Source: a virus. Taken from it: DNA of 23,833 nt. Within the stretch, counting starts at the first letter, position 1. The number at the start of each line of letters is the position of its first letter. The position numbers and the translations under genes are program-made. The notes below the pieces were generated by a model. It had not been told where the DNA came from. It saw only the letters and a program-made list of their open reading frames with translations, and ran no database searches. Of the stretch, positions 1 to 7,502 are shown one piece after another. The stretch is taken from IMG/VR virus record IMGVR_UViG_3300032805_000019, positions 1 through 23,833 of that record. One strand, given 5' to 3'.

Positions 1-113
1 TCGCTGGGACCGGCGTCAAGCTGACCTCGCCGGGCGCAGCGGTCGCGCTGATCCGGGCGCTGGTAACGACCCCGATCGTCGGCGGCACAGTCACGGTGGT
101 GATCACTCCGTGA
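1..113 (+). CDS. 3' end of an upstream phage structural gene (partial)
   Basis: An open frame runs from base 3 to a TGA at 111-113 and encodes about 36 residues ending in TVTVVITP. It is rich in Val, Thr and Gly, like the last beta strands of a capsid, decoration or other virion protein. Its position just before the connector genes fits a head gene, but the fragment is too short to name. The stop overlaps the GTG of the next gene (GTGA), which suggests translational coupling. Confidence 0.6.
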   Translation, partial: AGTGVKLTSPGAAVALIRALVTTPIVGGTVTVVITP

Positions 114-403
114 CGACCCGGGTACCGCTGCCGCCGGGCTGCTACGGCGTCAAGGTCGAGGACACCGGCCGGGAGTACAACCGTACCCCGGGCGGAACAA
201 TCACCATGAGCGACGCCGACGCAGCCAAGATCAAGCACAGCTCGGCGGGGATCAACGGCATCCTGTCGGCTGACCGCATGACGGCGATCGGTACCCGGAT
301 CGGACAGGTTTGTACCAACCCCGAGTGCCGCCGGGTGTGGCAGGCGTGGACTCACACGTGCCACACGTGCGGCAGTCCAACCGAGAGAGAAGGCACAGAG
401 TAG
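110..403 (+). CDS. Small protein with C-terminal zinc-ribbon
   Basis: This 97-residue protein of unknown function lies between a probable head gene and the connector gene. The C-terminal third has CTNPEC followed by CHTCG (C-x4-C ... C-x2-C), a spacing typical of a small zinc-binding ribbon. The N-terminal part (PPGCYGVKVEDTGREY) looks like a short beta domain. I chose the GTG at 110 because it overlaps the upstream TGA and gives a sensible N-terminus (MTTRVPLPP). There is no strong ribosome-binding site, so coupling to the upstream gene is likely. Such small genes in this position often make accessory head or neck proteins, but nothing here proves that. Confidence 0.65.
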   Translation: MTTRVPLPPGCYGVKVEDTGREYNRTPGGTITMSDADAAKIKHSSAGINGILSADRMTAIGTRIGQVCTNPECRRVWQAWTHTCHTCGSPTEREGTE

Positions 404-405
404 CT

Positions 406-942
406 ATGGTTCTCTACGCGAGACAGGATATCCTGTCGGTTGCCCCGTCGGGCGGGTGCGGCCGGTCCCACAACCGCCCCATCCTCAGCGAAGATGACGA
501 CGGCGAGATCACCTACGTACCGGTCTGGGGCATCAACTGCAAGCCGTGCGAGTCGATACTCAACGACGACGTTCAGTGGAGCAAATCGCGGCACCGGATT
601 CCCTTGACTCCCGACCAGGTCCAGGAGCTGGCTGATGCCAAGGAGGAGGCCGAGCGGACTCTGCAGCTTGAGCAGCTCCGGAAGATCCGCGAGGATGCTC
701 AGCTACGGGCTCAGCAGGCAGCCGTGGCGACGAGCGACGAGGTAGCTGGCGTAGCGCCAGTGATCACCGGCCGCGAAGACGGCCCGTCCGGTGGCTCCGC
801 GAACTCTACGGGGAGCACGGCGGCCGACTACGGGGCGCTGTCCAAGACCGATCTCAAGGACCTCGCCAGGAACCGTGGGCTGCCCGTGGGCGGTACTCGC
901 GAGGACCTCATCGCACGCCACGTCGAGCACGACAACGGGTAA
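406..942 (+). CDS. Head-proximal protein with Cys pair, coiled coil and C-terminal SAP-like motif
   Basis: The 178-residue product starts at ATG 406, three bases after the previous stop. A longer upstream in-frame start at 310 would lie inside the Zn-ribbon gene and gives an implausible N-terminus. Three regions are visible. Residues about 1-65 hold several Cys (GGCGRSH, INCKPCES). Residues about 70-110 form a charged helix rich in Glu, Gln, Arg and Ala (EEAERTLQLEQLRKIRED). The last 34 residues (LSKTDLKDLARNRGLPVGG..EDLIARH) match the helix-extension-helix pattern of SAP or Rho-N DNA-binding motifs. Phages often place such a tail on a small head or neck protein. The exact role is unknown. 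Confidence 0.7.
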   Translation: MVLYARQDILSVAPSGGCGRSHNRPILSEDDDGEITYVPVWGINCKPCESILNDDVQWSKSRHRIPLTPDQVQELADAKEEAERTLQLEQLRKIREDAQLRAQQAAVATSDEVAGVAPVITGREDGPSGGSANSTGSTAADYGALSKTDLKDLARNRGLPVGGTREDLIARHVEHDNG

Positions 943-955
943 GTAGGGAGGCCCG

Positions 956-1918
956 GTGCCACCGTTTGCCGGTCCGGGTACGCCGTACATTACCCCGGCC
1001 GTGTTGAAGCGTGCTCCGACCGGCATCGACTGGACCTCGATCCCGACCAGCCGCAGCAGCACCCAGGAGCAAGCAGCCGAGCAGACTAACATCTGCATGC
1101 GCTCGACCGGCATGGTCGACCTGCACGCGAGCCAGGTACTGCGGGCGACCCTCGATACCGAGTATTTCGACGGGCCGGACTGGAAGGTCACAATCAACCC
1201 CACCACGGGGGTGGCCCGGGTCCAGTGTGCCAGGTGGCCGATTCTGCAAGTTCTATCGTGCCAGGTGTCCCCCTCGGCTGGCTTTCCCCGTTCGTGGACG
1301 ACGATTGATCTCGGCCAGATCGACATCGAAAAGCCAGCAATCGGCGTCTACGGTGCGAGCCAGCCAAGCGACGATGTGTCGGGCGGGTCGGCCATCCTGC
1401 TTGGCCCTGGGGCGATCGACTGGTTTGCTGGGCGCCGTGGCTGGCGTATCATGTTGCAATATATCAGCGGCTGGCCACATACCTCGCTCACCGCCGCGGT
1501 TGCTTCTGGGGTGAACCAGATCGCTGTTGACGACTGCACGGGCTGGGCGCCCCAGCCCGCAAACCAGAACCTGCCGAATATCGATGACTTCGGTGCGGTC
1601 GGCGTCATCTACGACGGCTTGCAGCAGGAAATCGTCACTTGTACTGCCGCGACAGCCCAGTATGGGCCGGGCACATTGACGTTTGCTACTAGCACGCTGT
1701 ACCCGCACGGGAACACGGTGCTGCTCACTACGCTGCCGCAGACCGTCATCGACGCGGCGATCAACTTCTCGGCTGCTCAGGCCCTGGAACGTGGTGCTAC
1801 GGCAACCACCGTCCAGAGCACAACGGGCGGAGGCGGCGACACCGGAGGACCGGTCAGCGCTGAAACGCTGCGCAAGTGGGCAACCGAGTCGTGCCACAAG
1901 TTCGCGCGGGTGATCTGA
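956..1918 (+). CDS. Head-tail connector/adaptor protein
   Basis: A 320-residue protein started by GTG 956 behind a clear AGGGAGG. By position and length it fits the actinophage head-tail connector (adaptor that docks under the portal). The N-terminal part (YITPAVLKRAPTGIDW) and the C-terminal helical part (TVIDAAINFSAAQALERGA) resemble adaptor helices. Between them, about residues 180-265, lies an inserted beta-module (SGVNQIAVDDCTGW ... QEIVTCTA ... LYPHGNTVLL). It resembles modules in the major tail protein and in a fibre gene further right. The stop TGA overlaps the next ATG by one base. The assignment rests on gene order and fold-like pattern, not on a diagnostic motif. Confidence 0.6.
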   Translation: MPPFAGPGTPYITPAVLKRAPTGIDWTSIPTSRSSTQEQAAEQTNICMRSTGMVDLHASQVLRATLDTEYFDGPDWKVTINPTTGVARVQCARWPILQVLSCQVSPSAGFPRSWTTIDLGQIDIEKPAIGVYGASQPSDDVSGGSAILLGPGAIDWFAGRRGWRIMLQYISGWPHTSLTAAVASGVNQIAVDDCTGWAPQPANQNLPNIDDFGAVGVIYDGLQQEIVTCTAATAQYGPGTLTFATSTLYPHGNTVLLTTLPQTVIDAAINFSAAQALERGATATTVQSTTGGGGDTGGPVSAETLRKWATESCHKFARVI

Positions 1919-2445
1919 TGCCGCTCGCGTCCACGATGGCTTACGTCAAAGGTCTCCTGGACGGCACCAAGTGCCCCGGCCAGTCCAGGTTCATTCGCGC
2001 GTACGTCGCGCCACCCGACCCCGAGACGAACAACCGCGAGCCGCACGCCTACATCTGGACCTCCCGGGGCAACGAGCGGCGAGCTACCGGACCGCGCGGC
2101 GCTGCTCCGGCGAACACCCGGGGCCAGTACGTCCAGACAGCTCCAGCCGGGTGGAAGACCTTGAGCCACTCGATCGATATCTACCTTACCTGGTTCGACG
2201 ACAACAGTGATCCGCAAGGCGACTCTACCTTCCCGTTTGTGGTGGACATTGTCCTGGCTGTGCTGCGGACGACGCAGATGCCGATTCTGATCACGGACCC
2301 GGGGACCGGACAGAAGTCGCAGCTCGTCACTCTCGGCCGCGACATGAGCTGGGAATACATGCCTATCAAGGCAACCGCAAGTCAGCGTATGTGGCGCCTG
2401 GACGCGCTTATCACTGCTCCCACCGAAGAATGGATCCAGGCATGA
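1918..2445 (+). CDS. Tail terminator / tail completion candidate
   Basis: A 175-residue protein whose ATG at 1918 shares one base with the upstream TGA. A longer frame from 1876 lies inside the connector gene and is rejected. The sequence has a helical start (STMAYVKGLLDG), a beta-rich middle (SHSIDIYLTWFDD) and a helix (FVVDIVLAVLRTT) followed by more strands. That is the alternation seen in tail terminator proteins, which cap the tail tube and join it to the connector. It sits two genes before the major tail protein, the usual location. No catalytic motif is visible, so the name is by context. Confidence 0.5.
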   Translation: MPLASTMAYVKGLLDGTKCPGQSRFIRAYVAPPDPETNNREPHAYIWTSRGNERRATGPRGAAPANTRGQYVQTAPAGWKTLSHSIDIYLTWFDDNSDPQGDSTFPFVVDIVLAVLRTTQMPILITDPGTGQKSQLVTLGRDMSWEYMPIKATASQRMWRLDALITAPTEEWIQA

Positions 2446-2753
2446 CCGAATACAGGTATCACGGCAACGACAAGCGCAGCTACCCGGACCGGATCCACCC
2501 CGAACACCAGAACGGCGTGCTGTGGGTCGATCCCGACGAAATCATCGAGTTCGGAGACCAGATCCCGCCGGAAGACGGCCTGTGGTCCTCACTCGACCCA
2601 GAGACCAACGAATGGGTCCAGTGGACGCGGCCAGGTCCGGCGCCCAGCATCGACGAGGGTAGCGTAGACGAACCCCCGTCTGATACTATCAACGCAGCGG
2701 AGGATGGCCCAGGCACAGGGGCGGCTTCCGGTGGTGAACCCCAGGAGGAGTAA
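2442..2753 (+). CDS. Small acidic protein of the connector-tail junction
   Basis: A 103-residue product that starts in a 4-base ATGA overlap with the previous gene. It has a tyrosine- and histidine-rich N-terminus (MTEYRYHGNDKRSYPDRIHP) and a strand-like section (VLWVDPDEIIEFGDQIP). The last 35 residues are disordered, rich in Pro, Asp, Glu, Gly and Ser, and end in EPQEE. I do not recognise a family. Its place directly before the major tail protein, with only three bases between its stop and that ATG, suggests a minor virion or assembly protein. Confidence 0.6.
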   Translation: MTEYRYHGNDKRSYPDRIHPEHQNGVLWVDPDEIIEFGDQIPPEDGLWSSLDPETNEWVQWTRPGPAPSIDEGSVDEPPSDTINAAEDGPGTGAASGGEPQEE

Positions 2754-2756
2754 ACC

Positions 2757-4052
2757 ATGCCGCTCACTGTGCCGACGACGATCTTCTCGTCCGAGGAGAG
2801 GTTCGTCAACGTCGTCCGCGAGGCGACTCCGGGGACCATCCCGGCCAGCTCGGGAACTACATTTCCGATCGTCAACTTCGAACCAGAAGACAAGCTGCTC
2901 AAGCTGCCAGACGAGGGCCTGCGCGGTGCCATGGGCAAGACCTACGGCATCCAGTTCGGTCCCCGGTACGCTGAGGCATCGATCGGCGGTCCGGTCTTTG
3001 CGGACATGATCGGCCACGAGCTGTACAACATGCTGGGCGACTACACCCAGAGCGCGACCGCCGCGACCCCGAACACGACCCTGACGTCTTCCCCCGCCGT
3101 GGGCGCGACCACACTCAACGTCACGTCGGGCACATCGTTCACCGTGAACATGTGGATTCAGGTCGACACCGGGTTGCTGTCCGAGATCGTCCAGGTGCTG
3201 TCCTCGACCACCAACACCATCACCCTGCAGACAACCACGCCGATCCGTATTCCTGGCCACAGCGCCAGCGCGACGGTAACCAACACGACGATTGCGTCGG
3301 CCGGATACAACAACATCTTCTCGCTGCTGAACAGTACGAACAACCCGGCCACCGCTCCTCCCGGGTTCGGCCAGCCGATCACCCACACCTACACCGACCG
3401 TACCCTGGTCCCTGCAACCGGCCTGGCTCGCCAGTATGCCTACTCGTGCTTCTCCGAGCTGACTTTCACCGGCAACGCCGAGAAGCTCACCGAGTGGAAC
3501 GGCGCCTTCTCGGCGTTCGCTGGCCAGATCGCAGCGTCGGCGCCGTCCCCGTCAATCTCGACCGCCACGGTCTGGCCGGACTTCAACACCCTATTCGGCC
3601 TGAACGGTGTCGTATCCGGCGCTCCCATCTACGACATCTCCGAGTGGTCGATCTCGATGAGCCGGAAGGTGGAGCCCTACTTCACCAACAGCGGCTCGTT
3701 CAACCCGTACGTGATCGCCAGGGGACCGCTGGTCGTAACCGGCAAGCTGACATTCGCCCCCGCCGTGGACGAGACGGCGCTGCTTTACCTGCTCAACAAC
3801 ACCCAGCCACAGATCCAGATTCAGGCATTCAACGGCCTAACTGGAGCAAACAAGGCTGGGCTGCAGTTCGACATCGTCCTGGGCGCGTTCGACACGTCGA
3901 AGATCAACGCCAGCCGGTCGCTGTTCGGCTACGATGTCACGTTCGAGGCGGTCTCGACCAACCTGACCGCCAACTCAGTCACCACGATTGGATGGAGTGC
4001 AGGCTACAGCCCGATCAAGGTGACCCTGGTAAACACAACCCCGATCTACTAG
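2757..4052 (+). CDS. Major tail (tube) protein
   Basis: A 431-residue protein behind a strong AGGAGGAG at about 2743-2750. Position (before the frameshifted chaperone and tape measure) and composition (Thr, Ser, Asn, Gly-rich beta sheet protein, almost no Cys) identify the subunit that polymerises into the tail tube. The N-terminus has the acceptor-like opening FVNVVREATPGTIPAS and later strands such as PLVVTGKLTFAP and SLFGYDVTFEAVS. Residues about 100-170 form an inserted beta-module (PAVGATTLNVTSGTSF ... EIVQVL ... PGHSASATV), probably displayed outside the tube. The length exceeds that of simple tube proteins, in keeping with added domains. Confidence 0.85.
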   Translation: MPLTVPTTIFSSEERFVNVVREATPGTIPASSGTTFPIVNFEPEDKLLKLPDEGLRGAMGKTYGIQFGPRYAEASIGGPVFADMIGHELYNMLGDYTQSATAATPNTTLTSSPAVGATTLNVTSGTSFTVNMWIQVDTGLLSEIVQVLSSTTNTITLQTTTPIRIPGHSASATVTNTTIASAGYNNIFSLLNSTNNPATAPPGFGQPITHTYTDRTLVPATGLARQYAYSCFSELTFTGNAEKLTEWNGAFSAFAGQIAASAPSPSISTATVWPDFNTLFGLNGVVSGAPIYDISEWSISMSRKVEPYFTNSGSFNPYVIARGPLVVTGKLTFAPAVDETALLYLLNNTQPQIQIQAFNGLTGANKAGLQFDIVLGAFDTSKINASRSLFGYDVTFEAVSTNLTANSVTTIGWSAGYSPIKVTLVNTTPIY

Positions 4053-4069
4053 GCACAGGAAGGCACAGA

Positions 4070-4528
4070 ATGGAGCACAAGCTACCCTCCGGGGCAACGG
4101 TCGATGTCCGGCCCATCCAGTCGCTAAAAGGCAAGGACAAGGACGTGGTTGACGCGTCAGTCCGGCTCACTCTCGGGTTCGACTCCGAGGGCAACCTGAA
4201 CACGGACAATCTGCCGATCTCGATGGGCATCGCTGCTATCAAGCGCAACGCGCTTATCGCGCGCCTGCTCAAGGGCTGGACCTGCACAGACGGCGAGTCC
4301 GCAGACATCTTGCCACTTCCACGGTGGGACGAGGACCATGTCGACAACGAGGAGTCTATCGGGGAGCTGCCGATTGACGACTTCAACGCGCTACTGGACC
4401 TGGTCGCGCCCTACGAGAAGAAGCTCGACCGGCGTCCGGACCCAAAAGGAACGACTACGGCAAACTCAAGCTCTACCTCGAAGGCAAGGTCAACCGGCCC
4501 CCAGAGGGTCTCAGCGCGCAGGCACTGA
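4070..4528 (+). CDS. Tail assembly chaperone, short form (gpG-like)
   Basis: A 152-residue zero-frame product with GGAAGG 7 bases before ATG 4070. It lies between the major tail protein and the tape measure gene, where siphoviruses encode the chaperone that coats the tape measure during tail assembly. Residues 1-126 look like a real domain (IAAIKRNALIARLLKGW, IDDFNALLDLVAPYEKK). After the slippery site at 4441-4447 the zero frame turns into a Ser/Thr/Arg-rich tail (residues 127-152) ending at TGA 4528. The other reading, by -1 shift, gives a much more protein-like C-terminus (next entry). Confidence 0.85.
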   Translation: MEHKLPSGATVDVRPIQSLKGKDKDVVDASVRLTLGFDSEGNLNTDNLPISMGIAAIKRNALIARLLKGWTCTDGESADILPLPRWDEDHVDNEESIGELPIDDFNALLDLVAPYEKKLDRRPDPKGTTTANSSSTSKARSTGPQRVSARRH

Positions 4529-4668
4529 GAGACATCGTCTACATCATCAACTACGGGATCACGCCGACGGGAGGGGGACGAGAGGAACTCCCGCTCGAAG
4601 TGGATGTCTGGCTACTGGCCACACAGATCTGCCTGAACCGAATACAGGAGGAGGCTCGTGACACCTGA
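4070..4668 (+). CDS. Tail assembly chaperone, -1 frameshift fusion (gpGT-like)
   Basis: Slipping back one base on C CCA AAA (4441-4447) joins residues 1-126 to a second frame that is open to TGA 4666-4668. The new frame encodes NDYGKLKLYLEGKV, ALRDIVYIINYGITP and VDVWLLATQICLNRIQEE, clearly better folded sequence than the zero frame. The fusion is about 199 residues. In lambda-like tails the fused T domain binds the tube subunit while G binds the tape measure. The fusion's stop lies 11 bases inside the next gene, whose ribosome-binding site is within its coding sequence. The G:GT ratio cannot be read from the sequence. Confidence 0.85.
4441..4447 (+). promoter_or_regulatory. -1 programmed ribosomal frameshift site CCCAAAA
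   Basis: The heptamer fits X XXY YYZ exactly in the zero frame (GA C CCA AAA GGA): Pro and Lys tRNAs can re-pair with CCC and AAA after slipping. The next bases are GGA. The overlap between the two frames is 4442-4528, so the site lies at the start of the overlap, as expected. Confidence 0.88.
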
Positions 4669-5152
4669 GGAGCTGCCAGCCTACCTCGACCGGATGAGGC
4701 AGCGGGTGGCCGAGCGTGGACCCAAGAATGCGGCTTACGCTATGGCCAGGCGCTTCCACGAGTACGAGACGACCGACGTCCTGATCCGCAACACCCACCC
4801 CCGGCTAACCAGGACGCCATCCGCACCGGGTTCGCCTCCTGCCCTGGTGACCGGCGCGCTCCGGCGCTCGTTGCGGCTGTTCCCCGCCGTGGGCGCCGGG
4901 ACATACCGGGCGATGTCCAAGGTGATACCCCAGATCATCTACGCGCGGATTCAGGAGATGGGTGGCACGATCGTCCCGCACGGACACCCCTACCTGCGAT
5001 TCCGGGGGATCGGCGGGAAGATGATCTACGCGCGCTCCGTGAAGCTCCCCGCGCGCCCGTACATGCGCCCCGGGCACCGGGACCTGGTCCGCGACGGGAG
5101 CCTCACGAGGGCAGCCGTAGCCGCAGTGAAAGACCTGATTGCTGGTGGCTGA
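4658..5152 (+). CDS. HK97 gp10-like / virion morphogenesis protein
   Basis: A 164-residue protein started by GTG 4658 behind AGGAGGAGG. The motif IYARIQEMGGTIVPHGH, followed by LRFRG and then RSVKLPARPYMRPG, is the signature of the HK97 gp10-like/tail completion family that helps join tail to head. The N-terminal helix (LPAYLDRMRQRVAERGPKNAA) also fits. Family members usually sit with the connector genes before the major tail protein. Here the gene lies between the chaperone and the tape measure, overlapping both (11 bases with the GT frame, 8 bases with the tape measure start). The family call is reasonably firm; the function in this phage is inferred. Confidence 0.75.
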   Translation: MTPEELPAYLDRMRQRVAERGPKNAAYAMARRFHEYETTDVLIRNTHPRLTRTPSAPGSPPALVTGALRRSLRLFPAVGAGTYRAMSKVIPQIIYARIQEMGGTIVPHGHPYLRFRGIGGKMIYARSVKLPARPYMRPGHRDLVRDGSLTRAAVAAVKDLIAGG

Positions 5153-7502
5153 CGAACTCGACCCGGTAACTCAGCAATTCTATGCCGACTTCCAGCGGTA
5201 CGTCGAGCCGATGGCCGATGCCGTCAAGGAGGGCAAGCGGTTCGCTAAGGAGAACCGCGAGCTGAGTAACCAGATCCGCCAGCTCACCGAGGTTGTCAAG
5301 CAGATCCGTGACGCACTGGTCGAGGACAGCCAGGCACTGGGCGAGACGGCCAGCGACACCCGCGAACTGCGGGACGCGACGACCGAGACAGCCGAGGCTC
5401 TGGGCCACGAACGCGACGAGGCCACCGAGACAGCCGAAGAGATAAAGCGTGTCCGCGACGAGAGCCTGGAGGCCAAGGAAACCCAAGACCAGATGCGCGA
5501 TGCCTCGATCGAAGCGGGCGAAGCGCTCGGCCACGTGAGAGACGAGGCACTGGAAGCGGCCGAGTCGGTCAAGGAGATGGGCGATCAGGCCGAACAGGCT
5601 GCAGCCAAGCTGGACCTGATGGGCCTGTCTGGGCTCGGGCTGTTTGGTCCGCTGCTCGGGATGCTCGCTGCCATGGTGGTGGCGGTCGCAGCGGTCGCTC
5701 CTGCCGTGGTGGCGATGGGCCTGGGCTTTGCCGCGTTCGGCGCCTTTGCTATCCCCACACTCAAGACGATATTTGGAGCGATAGGAGACACTAAGGCCCA
5801 GCTCGACAAGCTGCCTGCGCCGATCCGCATGGTTGTTGGCGAGGTAAAGAATCTGGAGGGTGAGTGGAAGGGCCTGAGTAAGGCGTTCCAGTTGCCCGTG
5901 GTCCAGATGCTGTCCCAGCTCCTGGGCGTGGCCAGCGACCTGCTGCCCAAGGTGATCCCGCTGGCACAGGCCGGGGCAAAGGCCATGAGTGGCCTGGTCA
6001 CGGCAATCAGTACCGGCCTGGAGTCGAAGGGATTCAGCGACTTCCTGTCCACGATGACGCGGCTGGTCGTTCCCGCTACCCAGGCGATTACCCACCTGGC
6101 CGGAGCCCTGCTTGGCATACTAGGCCATGCCCTGACATCCCTTGCCCCACTCAGTGCGCCGTTCATCAATATGGTCGCGATGCTAGTCAAGGCGCTGAGC
6201 GGTCCTCTGGTTGCGGCGCTCCACGGCGTTGTCATGCTGTTTGTCGGAGTCGGCAAGGCACTAACTCCAATCCTGCCTGTCCTGTCGGCCATCGCCAGCG
6301 CCATCCTGAACGATATGGCGTCCAGCTTCGCAGAGTTCCTGCCAGTCCTGGACAAGGTCGTCGCCGCCCTGGCTAAGTTCCTGATCCCGACGTTCAAGGC
6401 CCTGGCTCCGGTCATCGAGAACGCGCTGACACCCAACTCGCCGTTCATGACAGCGCTGAGCATAATGGCCGACGTGCTAGCCCGGGTACTTCCCCTGCTG
6501 GGCAAGCTAATCGGGCTCCTGATCACGCCGGGTATCGCCCGGATGGCCGTAGACATCATCAGCCTGGTGATCGCATTCAAGGCGCTAATGGGCATCATTG
6601 CCCTGGTCCGGGGCGCCATGGCACTGCTCACCGCCGTGATGGATGTCAACCCGTTCTTCCTGATCATCACCGTGATCGCCCTGCTGGTCGTCGCGTTTAT
6701 CGAGCTGTGGGATCATTGCAAGGGCTTCCGCGATTTCTGGAAGGACGCCTGGAGGATCATCGAAGATGCGGCGATGTCGGCCTGGCACTTCATCGACTCC
6801 ACCTTCCACGAGCTGATGAACGCAGCAACGGACGTGGTTGACTGGATCCGCTCACACTGGCGGATGCTGGCGATCATCCTGCTCGGCCCGATGGCGCCGG
6901 TAGCCGCGCTGGTGATATTCATCGTCGAGCACTGGAACACGATTCGCAGTGCGACCGCGCACCTGGTCAGCGACGTGGCCAACTTCTTTAGTAGCTTGCC
7001 TGGCAAGATCGCCTCAGTCCTCGGTCACCTGGCCTCGATCCTATACAGCATAGGCGAAAACGCCATTATGGGCCTGGTCCACGGTATCGAGAACATGGCC
7101 GGGTCGGTCCTGGGCGCAGTTGGCCATATCGCTAGCCTCATACCCAGCGGGCTAAGCAAGATCCTGTCAATCTTGTCACCGTCCCAGGTCATGTATGCCA
7201 AGGGACAGTACATCGTCCTGGGCCTGGTCCACGGTATCCTGTCCGGCGCCGGGCTGGTCACTAGTGCTATGAATCATATTGCTGGCCTGGTCAAAGGCGC
7301 TACCGCCACGGTCGGCATCGCTACCGGCTCGGGTACTCCTGCGGCAGCCGCAGCGGGCAGTTCGTCCGCCGGGACCCAGCTCCTGTCCACCAACGTCATC
7401 GTCCAGCTTGACGGCAAGCGGATTGCGGCTAACCAGCGGATGCAGTCGCGGGTGTTCAACCGCCGCAATCTGACGACCAGCTACACGCTCAGGACCAGGT
7501 AA
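5145..7502 (+). CDS. Tape measure protein
   Basis: A 785-residue protein from GTG 5145; an in-frame TTG at 5139 would add two residues. It sets tail length by acting as a ruler inside the tube. Residues about 5-150 form a charged coiled coil with a repeating pattern (AEALGHERDEATETAEE; GEALGHVRDEALEAAES). Then come hydrophobic segments (about 165-200 and 460-540) of the kind that enter the host membrane, including NPFFLIITVIALLVVAFIEL followed by Trp-rich helices. The C-terminal part has LSPSQVMYAKGQYIVLGLVHG, a motif common at tape measure ends. At about 0.15 nm per residue it predicts a tail of roughly 115-120 nm. A long antisense frame over it is a shadow. Confidence 0.9.
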   Translation: MADELDPVTQQFYADFQRYVEPMADAVKEGKRFAKENRELSNQIRQLTEVVKQIRDALVEDSQALGETASDTRELRDATTETAEALGHERDEATETAEEIKRVRDESLEAKETQDQMRDASIEAGEALGHVRDEALEAAESVKEMGDQAEQAAAKLDLMGLSGLGLFGPLLGMLAAMVVAVAAVAPAVVAMGLGFAAFGAFAIPTLKTIFGAIGDTKAQLDKLPAPIRMVVGEVKNLEGEWKGLSKAFQLPVVQMLSQLLGVASDLLPKVIPLAQAGAKAMSGLVTAISTGLESKGFSDFLSTMTRLVVPATQAITHLAGALLGILGHALTSLAPLSAPFINMVAMLVKALSGPLVAALHGVVMLFVGVGKALTPILPVLSAIASAILNDMASSFAEFLPVLDKVVAALAKFLIPTFKALAPVIENALTPNSPFMTALSIMADVLARVLPLLGKLIGLLITPGIARMAVDIISLVIAFKALMGIIALVRGAMALLTAVMDVNPFFLIITVIALLVVAFIELWDHCKGFRDFWKDAWRIIEDAAMSAWHFIDSTFHELMNAATDVVDWIRSHWRMLAIILLGPMAPVAALVIFIVEHWNTIRSATAHLVSDVANFFSSLPGKIASVLGHLASILYSIGENAIMGLVHGIENMAGSVLGAVGHIASLIPSGLSKILSILSPSQVMYAKGQYIVLGLVHGILSGAGLVTSAMNHIAGLVKGATATVGIATGSGTPAAAAAGSSSAGTQLLSTNVIVQLDGKRIAANQRMQSRVFNRRNLTTSYTLRTR
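7070..7238 (+). repeat. Exact 19-bp direct repeat inside the tape measure gene
   Basis: The sequence gggcctggtccacggtatc occurs at 7070-7088 and 7220-7238, exactly 150 bases (50 codons) apart and in frame. Both copies encode the peptide GLVHGI. It marks a repeated C-terminal unit of the tape measure and could recombine to change gene length. Confidence 0.85.

Noticed and set aside
703-1326. 207-codon - strand frame across the connector gene start
   Set aside because: Crosses the well-supported start and ribosome-binding site of the connector gene; composition is shadow-like.
3152-4069. N-terminal extension of the chaperone frame
   Set aside because: Lies inside the major tail gene in another frame and is Arg/His/Pro-rich; the true start at 4070 has a good ribosome-binding site.
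5103-6095. 330-codon open frame on the - strand
   Set aside because: It is antisense to the tape measure gene, rich in His, Gln, Arg and Leu from the complement of its codons, and shows no family motif or ribosome-binding site.
5585-6670. 361-codon open frame on the - strand
   Set aside because: Also antisense to the tape measure gene; Ser/Arg/Ala-rich shadow typical of GC-rich DNA.
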